Positions 32,690-40,578 of a stretch of 64,000 bases of DNA are shown here, in pieces. The number at the start of each line of letters is the position of its first letter. Position 1 is the stretch's first letter. The notes under the pieces are model-generated. The model was not told the origin of the DNA. It saw only the letters and a list, made by a program, of their open reading frames with translations, and did no database searches. The DNA is from Solimonas sp. K1W22B-7 (GTDB lineage Bacteria; Pseudomonadota; Gammaproteobacteria; Nevskiales; Nevskiaceae). A program made the translations under genes and the position numbers. The DNA lies in the NCBI RefSeq assembly GCF_003428335.1, contig NZ_CP031704.1, forward strand, positions 5,158,071-5,222,070. Reading direction: 5' to 3'.

Positions 32690-33997
32690 ATGCCAGGTCG
32701 CTACACCCTGTGGATAGCCCTGCTATCCGCCCTGGCCGCGGTGTGTTTCACCGCGCTCGGTGCCACGTTCCTGCTGCCGCAGCTGGCGTCGAAGCAGGCC
32801 GCGCCGGTGAGCGTGTCGCTGGCCTCGCTGACGGTCTCGCTGCCGCCCCCGCCTGTCCCCAACGCCGCCCGGCCGGCCGCGCCGAAGCGGGTCGCCTGGC
32901 AGGATGACGGCCAGCCGATCGACGCCGAGCAGGCCTTCGGCCAGGCCATCGCCAAGCTGGAGTCCGGCCAGGCCGGCGAAGCGCTGAGCCTGCTGCAGGA
33001 CATCACGCACAAGCAGCCGGACTTCCTGCCGGCACGCCCGGTCTACCGCGAGCTGCTCGCCGCCGCCGAAGTCGGCGTCCCCGACGAGAAGCGGTTGCGC
33101 GAACTGGCCGAGGAAAGCCGCATCCGCCTGGCCAGCGAAAAGGCCGTGCCGCCGGAGGGCTCGGTGCCCAACGCCGTGCTGCAGCTGCCGGATTCGCACC
33201 GCCACCTGCTGGTCACCGACCTGCAGCGCGCGCGGCTCTACGTCTTCGAGAACCAGGGCGGCAAGCTCAAGCTGCTGCGCCACCACTACGCCGCCATGGG
33301 CAAGAACGGCGCCGGCAAGGAAGCGCGCGGCGACAACCGCACGCCGATCGGCGTGTACCACATCACCGGCTGGCTGCGCGACGAGAACCTGCCCGAGATG
33401 TACGGCTCCGGCGCCTGGCCGACCAACTACCCGAACCCCTGGGACGTCTTCAAGCGCCGTACCGGCCACGGCATCTGGCTGCATGGCGTGCCGCGCGACA
33501 CCGAAAGCCGCGCGCCGCGCTCCAGCGAAGGCTGCGTCACCATGGCCAACGACGACCTGCTCTCGCTCAAGCCCTACATCGAGCTGGGCGACACGCCGGT
33601 GGTGCTGAGCAACGAGCTGCAGTGGGTCACGCCGGAGGCGCAGCAGCAGGAACGCGAGGAATTCGTCGAGCGCATCGAAAGCTGGCGCCGCCGCTGGTCC
33701 GCCAGGGACACCGAAGCCTACCTGGCCTTCTACGGCCCGGGATTCACCGTCAGCGGCATGAACCTGCAGGAGTTCACCGCGCACAAGAAGCGCGTCAACG
33801 CCGGCAAGAAGTTCATCGAGGTGAAGCTGTCCGACATCAGCCTCTACCGCTACCCCGGCGGCGATGCACCGCTGCTGCTGGCGGAATTCACCATGGACTA
33901 CCGCAGCGACAACTTCAGGCAGCACAGCCGCAAGCAGCAGTTCTGGAAGCAGGATGCCGAGGGTGTGTGGAAGATTTTCAGGGAAGAGAATCTCTGA
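32690..33997 (+). CDS. L,D-transpeptidase (YkuD domain) with C-terminal NTF2-like domain
   Basis: A 435-residue envelope enzyme anchored by one N-terminal helix (about 7-30). After a Pro-rich linker and a helical TPR-like segment comes the YkuD catalytic domain (about 165-305). Its HGVP...SSEGCVTM signature carries the catalytic His (about 264) and Cys (about 281). A C-terminal NTF2-like domain (about 325-435) ends the protein. YkuD enzymes make 3-3 peptidoglycan crosslinks, attach lipoproteins or trim tetrapeptides; the Csd6-like architecture suggests carboxypeptidase or transpeptidase action in cell shape. It follows the TPR gene by 32 bp. Confidence 0.9.
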   Translation: MPGRYTLWIALLSALAAVCFTALGATFLLPQLASKQAAPVSVSLASLTVSLPPPPVPNAARPAAPKRVAWQDDGQPIDAEQAFGQAIAKLESGQAGEALSLLQDITHKQPDFLPARPVYRELLAAAEVGVPDEKRLRELAEESRIRLASEKAVPPEGSVPNAVLQLPDSHRHLLVTDLQRARLYVFENQGGKLKLLRHHYAAMGKNGAGKEARGDNRTPIGVYHITGWLRDENLPEMYGSGAWPTNYPNPWDVFKRRTGHGIWLHGVPRDTESRAPRSSEGCVTMANDDLLSLKPYIELGDTPVVLSNELQWVTPEAQQQEREEFVERIESWRRRWSARDTEAYLAFYGPGFTVSGMNLQEFTAHKKRVNAGKKFIEVKLSDISLYRYPGGDAPLLLAEFTMDYRSDNFRQHSRKQQFWKQDAEGVWKIFREENL

Positions 33998-34061
33998 ACT
34001 TGTAGTGCGCTCGCTCGTCGCGAGTCAGCAGCCGCGCTTTGCTCCTTCACCCCCTTCCTTA

Positions 34062-34209
34062 CCGTTCATGCCGAGTAGCCGGCGCAGCGGGCGTATCGAG
34101 GCACGGCAGCACAGGTCCGGCTGGCCCCTCGATACGCCGCTACGCGGCACTCGGGATGAACGGTTCGGCGAGGATCGGACGAGGTCGCGAGCAAGCTCGC
34201 TCCTACATT
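34062..34209. repeat. palindromic repeat related to the end of the 390-bp element, plus a REP-like motif
   Basis: Arms at 34062-34104 and 34126-34173 are imperfect inverted copies of the sequence CCTCGATACRCCGCTACGCG that ends both copies of the 390-bp element. Immediately after it, at 34184-34209, lies a short REP-like motif, TCGCGAGCAAGCTCGCTCC, of the kind common in Pseudomonas. No gene is supported in 33998-34238. Confidence 0.7.
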
Positions 34210-34223
34210 TCGAAGCGCGCAAA

Positions 34224-34255
34224 TGAAGAAGGCCGCTTTTAGCGGCCTTCATTCC
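34224..34255. terminator. terminator overlapping the stop codon of the M14 peptidase gene
   Basis: GAAGGCCGC (34228-34236) and GCGGCCTTC (34242-34250) pair around TTTTA. On the minus strand the loop contains the TAA stop of the peptidase gene and the stem is followed by TTCATTTG. It may also end transcription of the L,D-transpeptidase gene on the plus strand. Confidence 0.75.
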
Positions 34256-35237
34256 CACCATTCCAGGGATGATCACCCAGCCGCTGATACAAGGCCGGCT
34301 CACCCTTGGGCAGGTTCACCTCCAGCCAGCGCAGCATGTCGTTCCAGATGCGCTGCGACTGCGCCGCCGCCGGCATGATGCCCGCGTGCGGCAGCTCCAG
34401 CGTGATCACCGGCAGGCCGATGTAGGTGCCGGCGTAGTTGCCCAGCGAACCGGGATAGGTGCCGAGCTGGTGCAGGTGCAGGTAGCCGAAGTTCTCCGGC
34501 GCCTGCGCCGGTCCGTCGTAGTCGAGCAGGCCATAGGGCGCATGCACCGAGACGACGGCATCCGGACGGAAACTCTTGATCGCATCGTCCAGCCAGCGGC
34601 TCTCCGGCTCCGACAGCGGTGCCGGGCCGGGGTAGCGGCGCGGATCCTTGCGCGTGCGGTTTTCCCAGTAGGCCAGCGCTTCGGACTTCCAGTCCGGGGT
34701 GAGGAAGTTGCGGTTCAGGTCCACGCCGCGGGCATTCACGCGGGTCGGCGGGCGCTGCAGCATGCCGTCCGGGTTCACGCAGGGCGCGACACGCCAGTGG
34801 AAGGGCTGGTCCTGCTTGGTCTCCAGTTCCTTCATCCACTGGAACACGGTGCTGACCGAGGACAGCTCGTCACCGTGGATGCCGCCGATCAGCAGGATGC
34901 GGCGCGGCGTGCCCTTGCGCGCGGTGGGCGCAAAGTCGCGCCACAGGATCGGCAGGCCGTTGACGCTGCGGCCGCCGCTGGGGCGCAGGCCGGCATTGAG
35001 GCAGGGCTCCACGCCGACACTCTGCAGGCGGCCGCCGATCAGCTCGCAGGCCTTCTGCATGGAAGCCAGCGGCAGCGCGCGATCGGCCTTGGCACTGCCC
35101 GCTGCGGGCGCCGGTGCTCCCGGTGCCGGCGGCGGGCGCGGCTGCTGCTGGGCATGGGCGTTGGCAACGCCCACAACAAAAAGCCCGGCAAGGAGCCGGG
35201 CCAACCAGCGGTAGTGGCCGCGCTTAGCGACCGCCAC
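34239..35237 (-). CDS. M14-family zinc carboxypeptidase, MpaA-like
   Basis: A 332-residue exported metallopeptidase. A signal segment at about residues 11-29 precedes a Pro/Ala-rich stretch. The zinc site is GGIHGDE (His and Glu) plus the His in VSVHAPYG. NARGVDLNRNF is the substrate-binding motif and the catalytic Glu is in ITLELPH. The closest known type is murein peptide amidase MpaA, which removes gamma-D-Glu-meso-DAP bonds in peptidoglycan recycling; here a signal peptide suggests periplasmic action. GTG at 35237 has AAGGA upstream and the gene overlaps the end of dsbA by 14 bp. Confidence 0.85.
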   Translation of the reverse strand: MAVAKRGHYRWLARLLAGLFVVGVANAHAQQQPRPPPAPGAPAPAAGSAKADRALPLASMQKACELIGGRLQSVGVEPCLNAGLRPSGGRSVNGLPILWRDFAPTARKGTPRRILLIGGIHGDELSSVSTVFQWMKELETKQDQPFHWRVAPCVNPDGMLQRPPTRVNARGVDLNRNFLTPDWKSEALAYWENRTRKDPRRYPGPAPLSEPESRWLDDAIKSFRPDAVVSVHAPYGLLDYDGPAQAPENFGYLHLHQLGTYPGSLGNYAGTYIGLPVITLELPHAGIMPAAAQSQRIWNDMLRWLEVNLPKGEPALYQRLGDHPWNGGNEGR

Positions 35238-35874
35238 GTTCCTTGCGAACCTTGGCCACCAGGAAATTGACGACCTTGAGCATGCCTTCGTTGCTGCCCG
35301 CCATGGAGGCGCTGGTCATGTACTTGCCGCCCACCACCACCACCGGGACGCTGGTGATGCCGTAGTCCTTGGACAGCTGCTCGGACTTGCGGAAGCGCGC
35401 ATCGACGGCGAAGCCCTTGAAGCTGTTGGCGAACAGGTCGGGCATCAGGCCGGTGGTGCGGTTGAACACCGCGGCAATCTGCTCTTCCTTGTCCAGCGGG
35501 ATGTTTTCCTTGTGGATCGCATCGAACAGCGCCGGGTGCATCTTGTCCAGCACGTTCAGCGACTCGGCGGTGTAGAAGGCCTTGGCGTGCATCACGCCGG
35601 CCGGCCGGCCCAGGGTGTTGGGCACGCGCACGAAGTCCACGTCCGCCGGCTTCGCCTTGGCCCAGGCGCTGATCGCCGGGTCCAGGGCGTAGCAGTGCGG
35701 GCAGCCGTACCAGAAGAACTCCTCGACCAGGATGCGCTTCTTGTCGGCCGGAGCCTGGACCTCTCGCACCTGCTTGAACTGCTTGCCGTCGGCATACGAA
35801 GGCTCCTGCGCCGAGCAGGCGAGGGCCGTCATGGCGAGGAAAACAGCAGTCAGGTAGCGGGCGAAGACGCGCAT
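35224..35874 (-). CDS. dsbA: thiol:disulfide interchange protein DsbA
   Basis: A 216-residue periplasmic oxidase that introduces disulfides into exported proteins. It has a signal peptide ending near ALACSAQ, the thioredoxin-fold active site FFWYGCPHCYALDP (CPHC), the inserted helical domain, and the cis-Pro loop TSVPVVVV. The sequence before Cys (ALAC) is not a canonical lipobox, so ordinary signal peptidase I cleavage is likely. It lies between cytochrome c4 and the M14 gene, in the conserved engB/cc4/dsbA neighbourhood. Confidence 0.95.
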   Translation of the reverse strand: MRVFARYLTAVFLAMTALACSAQEPSYADGKQFKQVREVQAPADKKRILVEEFFWYGCPHCYALDPAISAWAKAKPADVDFVRVPNTLGRPAGVMHAKAFYTAESLNVLDKMHPALFDAIHKENIPLDKEEQIAAVFNRTTGLMPDLFANSFKGFAVDARFRKSEQLSKDYGITSVPVVVVGGKYMTSASMAGSNEGMLKVVNFLVAKVRKERGGR

Positions 35875-35914
35875 GAAGAATCCTTGGGGACGTGTTGGGC
35901 TATATAACGCAGAT

Positions 35915-36553
35915 CTACTGCAGGCCGTTGACGTAGGAAGCCAGTGCGTCGATTTCCTTGTCGGACAGCTTGGCTGCGACAGCGGCCATCATCTTCTGGT
36001 TCCCGTCCGGCAGCTCGCCCTTCAGGCCCAGGTCGCGGTAGGCGCGCAGGCGCGTGGCGACGTAGGTGGCGTGCTGGCCACCCAGGCGCGGGTAGGCGGC
36101 GGCACCGTTGCCGCTGCCGGCGGGGCCGTGGCAGGCGGCGCAGGCCGGCAGGGCGCGGTCCTTGTTGCCGGCGCGGTACAGGGGCTGGGCGGTGGCCACG
36201 GCGTCCTTGCTGGCGACGCCGGGGGCCGGCTTCTGCAGCGTGTAGTGGGCGGCGAGGTCACGCATGTCCTGCTCGCTCAGCGCGGCGACCTGGCCCTGCA
36301 TGACCGGGTTCTGGCGGGCACCGGTCTTGAAGGCCTTGAGCTGCTCGAAGATGAAGCGCGAGCTCTGGCCGGCCAGCTTGGGCCATTCCGGCATGGCGCT
36401 GTTGCCGTTGGGGCCGTGGCAGGCGCCGCAGGCGGCGGACTTGGTGGCACCGGCAGCGGCATCGCCCTGCGTGAAAGGGTCTTTCTTCGCCGGGGCTTCC
36501 GCCAGAACGGACAGCGGTGCGCACAGGGCTAGGACAAGCAGGACGCGCTTCAT
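35915..36553 (-). CDS. diheme cytochrome c4
   Basis: A 212-residue periplasmic cytochrome with two class I c-type domains. The signal peptide (MKRVLLVLALCAPLSVLA) is followed by heme-binding motifs CGACH and CAACH about 105 residues apart; Met residues in each half can serve as axial ligands. Cytochrome c4 passes electrons from the bc1 complex to terminal oxidases. ATG at 36553 is preceded by GGGAG. It is divergent from engB and probably cotranscribed with dsbA, 40 bp away, as in Pseudomonas. Confidence 0.94.
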   Translation of the reverse strand: MKRVLLVLALCAPLSVLAEAPAKKDPFTQGDAAAGATKSAACGACHGPNGNSAMPEWPKLAGQSSRFIFEQLKAFKTGARQNPVMQGQVAALSEQDMRDLAAHYTLQKPAPGVASKDAVATAQPLYRAGNKDRALPACAACHGPAGSGNGAAAYPRLGGQHATYVATRLRAYRDLGLKGELPDGNQKMMAAVAAKLSDKEIDALASYVNGLQ

Positions 36554-36652
36554 CTGTAAAACTCCCGAAAATATCTCGACGGTGGCTCGCGCAAGGCTGG
36601 CTGGGAAGCGCGACAATAGATTCAAACCCGAATTCTACATGGCCGACGCCCG

Positions 36653-37297
36653 ATGCTGAATCCCTTTGCGCAAGCTGGCTTCATCCTTTCCTGTGCCCGC
36701 CTCGACCAGTTGCCGGTCGACGCCCTGCCGGAAATCGCCTTTGCCGGCCGTTCCAACGCCGGAAAATCCAGCGCCATGAACCTGATCTGCAGCCAGAAAC
36801 AGCTGGCCCGGGTCAGCAAGACCCCCGGCCGCACCCAGCTGATCAACCTGTTCGGGGTGCCGGGGGGCCGCTTCGCCGACCTGCCCGGCTACGGCTACGC
36901 CGAGGTGCCCGAACAGGTCCGCCGCGACTGGGGCAAGCTGATCGGCCAGTACCTGGAGGGGCGCCAGAACCTGGTCGGGATCGTCCTGATCATGGACATC
37001 CGCCACCCCATGACCGACTACGACAAGCAGATGCTGGCCTGGGCCGGCCACCGCGGCCTGCGCGTCCACTGCCTGCTGACCAAGGCCGACAAGCTCGGCT
37101 TCGGCGCCGCCAAGACCCAGCTGCTCAAGGTCCAGAAGGAACTGGGCGAGGACGCCACCGGCCAGCTGTTCTCCTCCGAAACCCGCCAGGGCCTGCCGGA
37201 AGCGCAGAAGCTGCTGCGGGACTGGATCGGGATCGATGAGACGGCGACGTTTGCCAAAGTTGGTGGTGGACTTGGGGAGCTGACGCCCAAGGCGTAG
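36653..37297 (+). CDS. engB: ribosome biogenesis GTPase EngB (YihA/YsxC)
   Basis: A 214-residue TrmE-Era-type GTPase needed for large ribosomal subunit assembly. G1 is AGRSNAGKSS, G3 is DLPGYGYA, G4 is TKADK and the G5-like segment is FSSETR. Length and start match the family; GACAAT upstream is a plausible -10 element. It converges on polA across a 500-bp gap that holds repeats and a probable small RNA, as yihA converges on polA-spf in E. coli. Confidence 0.96.
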   Translation: MLNPFAQAGFILSCARLDQLPVDALPEIAFAGRSNAGKSSAMNLICSQKQLARVSKTPGRTQLINLFGVPGGRFADLPGYGYAEVPEQVRRDWGKLIGQYLEGRQNLVGIVLIMDIRHPMTDYDKQMLAWAGHRGLRVHCLLTKADKLGFGAAKTQLLKVQKELGEDATGQLFSSETRQGLPEAQKLLRDWIGIDETATFAKVGGGLGELTPKA

Positions 37298-37306
37298 CCT
37301 TTATAG

Positions 37307-37491
37307 CCCCTCGCCCGCTTGCGGGAGAGGGCGTTTTGCTTACTGGGGAGTGACTCAATGTCACTCCCCAGCCCGGCAAAACGCGGGAGAGGGCTTCTGT
37401 AAAACCCCGCTCCGTTCAACACGGCCACCTTTTACAGAAACCCTCTCCCGGCCTCCGGCCACCCTCTCCCGCTCGCGGGAGAGGGGACAGA
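37307..37491. repeat. composite palindromic repeat, GGGAGAGGG/TTCTGTAAA type, copy 1
   Basis: Nested inverted repeats: CCCGCTTGCGGGAGAGGG at the left, a perfect hairpin CTGGGGAGTGA...TCACTCCCCAG (37343-37371) inside GCGTTTTGC...GCAAAACGC, then TTCTGTAAAA...TTTTACAGAA and CCCTCTCCCGCTCGCGGGAG. A shorter relative lies at 42092-42225. It follows engB by nine bases and may end its transcript. No open frame here is supported. Confidence 0.75.
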
Positions 37492-37528
37492 AAAGTTTGG
37501 TTGGAACTTCCCGCTTTTCCGCCGCACA

Positions 37529-37568
37529 AATAAAAATGCCCAGTGAACCGGGGGAGGATTCACTGGGC
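37529..37568 (-). terminator. strong intrinsic terminator of the candidate small RNA
   Basis: A perfect 10-bp stem, GCCCAGTGAA/TTCACTGGGC, with loop TCCTCCCCCGG, is followed on the minus strand by ATTTTTATTTG. No annotated gene other than polA lies upstream on this strand, and polA has its own hairpin 23 nt after its stop. Confidence 0.88.
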
Positions 37569-37645
37569 AACTGCTCCGGCTTGGGGGCGCCGGATACCGT
37601 CCAGGGAGTCGAGACGGTTGAGTGTGACAGGGAGAATCAGCACTC
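37529..37645 (-). ncRNA. candidate small RNA with C-rich hairpin loops (Spot 42 position)
   Basis: A transcript of about 117 nt is predicted from the promoter at 37651-37680 to the terminator at 37529-37568. Four hairpins can form. GAGTG/CACTC has a loop containing TTCTCCCTG. ACCGTC/GACGGT has a loop containing GACTCCCTG. TCCGGC/GCCGGA has loop GCCCCCAA. The terminator stem GCCCAGTGAA/TTCACTGGGC has loop TCCTCCCCCGG. Every loop exposes a C-rich run able to pair with Shine-Dalgarno sequences. No coding frame with a start site and binding site fits. The gene sits downstream of polA, on the same strand, and converges on engB, exactly as spf (Spot 42) does in E. coli. C-rich loops also recall sX13 of Xanthomonas. 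Sequence homology to these was not testable here. Confidence 0.68.
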
Positions 37646-37650
37646 GAAGG

Positions 37651-37680
37651 ATTAGATGGGGTCGTGCCCGCTAAGTTCAA
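37651..37680 (-). promoter_or_regulatory. sigma-70-type promoter of the candidate small RNA
   Basis: On the minus strand TTGAAC (37680-37675) and TCTAAT (37656-37651) are 18 bp apart. TCTAAT matches the -10 consensus at five of six bases. Transcription would begin near 37645. Confidence 0.6.
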
Positions 37681-37700
37681 TGGAATTTCGAACTCCCAGA

Positions 37701-37732
37701 AAAGTGTTTTATTCGATAAAATAAAACACTTT
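37701..37732. repeat. AT-rich perfect inverted repeat upstream of the small RNA promoter
   Basis: AAAGTGTTTTAT (37701-37712) and ATAAAACACTTT (37721-37732) are perfect 12-base arms around an AT-rich 8-base spacer. It lies 21 bp upstream of the -35 element of the candidate small RNA. It could be an operator or a second polA terminator stem; low GC makes it stand out. Confidence 0.55.
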
Positions 37733-37757
37733 CAAAACATATCGTTAGCTAAGCAAC

Positions 37758-37778
37758 AATTGCCGCTGTGCGGCAATT
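37758..37778 (-). terminator. probable polA terminator
   Basis: AATTGCCGC and GCGGCAATT form a perfect 9-bp stem with a 3-base loop, 23 nt after the polA stop codon. The minus strand continues GTTGCTTAG, a weak U-tract. Confidence 0.65.
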
Positions 37779-37800
37779 TCAAACTATAAATCGTTCTTTT

Positions 37801-40578
37801 TCAGCTGCTTGCGTGCCCTTCTGCCTCATGGGCGGCATCCCAGTTGGAACCGGTGCCCCAGTCCGCCACCAGCGGTACCTCCAGGGCCGCCACGCGGCAC
37901 ATCAACCCTGCGATCTCCGGGGCCTGCGCCTTGAGCACGGCCGCCGGGCCCTCGAAAACCAGCTCGTCGTGCACCTGCATGATCATGCGGATGTCCGGCA
38001 GGTTTTCGCGCAGGTGGCGCTGCAGCGTGATCATCGCCTTCTTGATCAGGTCCGCCGCGGTGCCCTGCAGCGGGGCGTTGATCGCGGTGCGTTCGGCGTA
38101 TTGGCGCAGGCCCTGGTTCCGGGAGTTGATGTTGGGCAGGTAGAGGCGGCGGCCGAACAGGGTCTCGACATAGCCCGTCTCGTGCGCCTGCACGCGGGTT
38201 TCGTCCATGAAGCGCTTCACGCCGGGATAGCGGCCGAAGAAGCGGTCGATGTAGTCCTGGGCCTCGCCGCGCGGAATCGCCAGCTGGCGCGCCAGGCCGA
38301 AGGCCGACATGCCGTAGATCAGGCCGAAGTTGATCGCCTTGGCGGCGCGGCGCTGCTCGGCACCGGTTTCCTCCAGCGTCAGGCCGAAAACCTCGGCGGC
38401 GGTGGCGCGGTGGATGTCCAGGCCACGGCGAAAAGCATCCTGCAGGCGCTCGTCGCGCGAGAAATGCGCCATCAGGCGCAGCTCGATCTGCGAGTAATCG
38501 ATCGACAGCAGGTCATTGCCGGCCTCGTGCACGAAGGCCTGGCGGATGCGCCGGCCCTCGGCCGTGCGCACCGGGATGTTCTGCAGGTTGGGGTCCGACG
38601 AGGACAGGCGCCCGGTGGCGGCGATGGCCTGGCCGTAGGAGGTGTGGACGCGGCCGGTGCGCGCGTTCACCGCCAGCGGCAGCTGGTCGGTGTAGGTGGA
38701 GCGCAGCTTCTGCATGCCGCGCCAGTCCAGGATCAGGCGCGGCAGCGGGTGCTGCGCGGCCAGCTCTTCCAGCACGTCTTCGGCGGTGGAGGGATCGCCC
38801 TTGGGCGTCTTGCCCAGCACCGGCAGCTGCAGCTTCTCGAACAGGATGGTCTGCAGCTGCTTGGGCGAGCCCAGGTTGAACTCGCCGCCGGCCTGCTCGA
38901 AGGCAGCCTTCTGCAGCTCGTCCATGCGCTGCGCCAGCTCGCCGCTGATCTTGCGCAGCAGCGCCACGTCGAGCTTGACGCCGGCCTGCTCCATCGACGC
39001 CAGCACCGGCACCAGCGGCATCTCGATCTCTTCGTAGACCTTCAACAGCGCCGGGTCGGCCAGCAGCTTCGGATGCAGCACCTGGTGCAGTCGCAGCGTG
39101 ATGTCGGCGTCTTCGGCGGAATAGGCGGCGGCCTGGTCCAGCGCGACCTGGTTGAAGGTCAGCTGGTTCTTGCCCTTGCCGGCGACGTCCTCGAACTTGA
39201 TCGTGCGATGGCCCAGGTATTTTTCGGCCAGCGTGTCCATGTCGTGGCGGTTGCCGGCGGCGTCGAGCACGTAGCTTTGCAGCATGGTGTCCTGGGCCAG
39301 GCCCTGCACCACGATGCCGTGCTGCGCCAGCACGTTGATGTCGAACTTGGCGTGCTGCGCCAGCTTCGGGATCGCGGGATCTTCCAGCACGCTGCGCAGG
39401 CGCTCGCGCAGCGCTGCCAGCTTCAGCTGCTCGGGTGCGCCCAGGTAGTTGTGCGCCAGCGGCAGGTACCAGCCCTGCCCGGCTTCCACCGAGAAGGCCA
39501 GGCCGACGAGATTGGCGGCGTTGGACTCCAGCGAGTCGGTCTCGGTGTCGAAGCACACCAGCGGCGCGGCGCGCAGGCGCGCGATCATGGCGTCGAAGGC
39601 GGCCTCGTCGAGCACGCATTCGACCTGCGTCGGCTGGACGTTGGCGGCCGGCGGTGGCGGAGTCTCGGGCGCGGCGGCAGGCACGGACGGCGCAGGGTCC
39701 TGCGGTGCCGGCGCGTCGGCGGGTCGCGACAGTTCGTCGGCCCAGCGGTTGAAGCCGAGGCGGCGGTACAGCGCGGCGAGCACGCCGGTGTCGGGCTCCT
39801 GCGGGCGCAGCTCGTCCAGCGTCACCGGCAGCGGCACTTCGCAATGGATCGTCGCCAGCTCGCGCGACAGCGGCAGCTTGGGCAGGGCCTCGCGCAGCTT
39901 CTCGCCGACCTTGCCGCCGACCTTGTCGGCCTGCGCCACGAGCTTGTCGAGCGTGCCGTATTCCGTGATCCACTTGGCGGCGGTCTTGGGGCCGACGCTG
40001 GGCACGCCCGGGATGTTGTCGACCGTGTCGCCCATCAGGGTGAGGTAGTCGATGATGCGCTCGGGCGGCACGCCGAATTTCTCGACCACGCCGGCCGGGT
40101 CCATGCGGACGTTCTTCATGGTGTCCAGCAGGTGCACGCTGTCGTTGACCAGCTGCGCCATGTCCTTGTCGCTGGTGACGATCAGCACCGGCCGGCCGAT
40201 GGCACAGGCCTGCTTCGTCAGCGTGCCGATGACGTCGTCGGCCTCGTAGCGCTCCACCGCCAGCACCGGCAGGCCCATGGTGCGCAGCATCTCGGTCACC
40301 AGCGGGAACTGCGACAGCAGATCCTCCGGGGTCTCGCTGCGATTGGCCTTGTACTCGGGGTAGAGCTCGTTGCGGAACACGTCGCCGCGCGGGTCGAACA
40401 CCACGCAGAAGTATTCCGGCGCGTATTCCTTCATCAGCTTGCGCAGCATGTTGCCCATGCCGTAGACGGCGCCGGTGGGCTGGCCGTCCGGCGCGGTCAG
40501 CGGCGGCAGGGCATGGAAGGCACGGAACAGCCAGGACGAGCCGTCGATCAGGATCAGCGGCTTGTCCGTGTCGTTCAT
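37801..40578 (-). CDS. polA: DNA polymerase I
   Basis: A 925-residue repair and Okazaki-fragment polymerase. The 5'-nuclease domain covers about 1-290 (LIDGSSWLFRAFHALPP, YEADDVIGTL, SDKDMAQLV). A Pro/Ala linker precedes the 3'-5' exonuclease domain, whose catalytic residues look intact (FDTETDSLE, HAKFDINVL, YSAEDADITL), so proofreading should work. The polymerase domain has motif A DYSQIELRLMAH, the O-helix RRAAKAINFGLIYG and motif C VHDELVFE. The ATG at 40578 overlaps the lysA stop (ATGA), so polA is translationally coupled to lysA. That arrangement is unusual; polA is generally separate in E. coli and Pseudomonas. Confidence 0.97.
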   Translation of the reverse strand: MNDTDKPLILIDGSSWLFRAFHALPPLTAPDGQPTGAVYGMGNMLRKLMKEYAPEYFCVVFDPRGDVFRNELYPEYKANRSETPEDLLSQFPLVTEMLRTMGLPVLAVERYEADDVIGTLTKQACAIGRPVLIVTSDKDMAQLVNDSVHLLDTMKNVRMDPAGVVEKFGVPPERIIDYLTLMGDTVDNIPGVPSVGPKTAAKWITEYGTLDKLVAQADKVGGKVGEKLREALPKLPLSRELATIHCEVPLPVTLDELRPQEPDTGVLAALYRRLGFNRWADELSRPADAPAPQDPAPSVPAAAPETPPPPAANVQPTQVECVLDEAAFDAMIARLRAAPLVCFDTETDSLESNAANLVGLAFSVEAGQGWYLPLAHNYLGAPEQLKLAALRERLRSVLEDPAIPKLAQHAKFDINVLAQHGIVVQGLAQDTMLQSYVLDAAGNRHDMDTLAEKYLGHRTIKFEDVAGKGKNQLTFNQVALDQAAAYSAEDADITLRLHQVLHPKLLADPALLKVYEEIEMPLVPVLASMEQAGVKLDVALLRKISGELAQRMDELQKAAFEQAGGEFNLGSPKQLQTILFEKLQLPVLGKTPKGDPSTAEDVLEELAAQHPLPRLILDWRGMQKLRSTYTDQLPLAVNARTGRVHTSYGQAIAATGRLSSSDPNLQNIPVRTAEGRRIRQAFVHEAGNDLLSIDYSQIELRLMAHFSRDERLQDAFRRGLDIHRATAAEVFGLTLEETGAEQRRAAKAINFGLIYGMSAFGLARQLAIPRGEAQDYIDRFFGRYPGVKRFMDETRVQAHETGYVETLFGRRLYLPNINSRNQGLRQYAERTAINAPLQGTAADLIKKAMITLQRHLRENLPDIRMIMQVHDELVFEGPAAVLKAQAPEIAGLMCRVAALEVPLVADWGTGSNWDAAHEAEGHASS

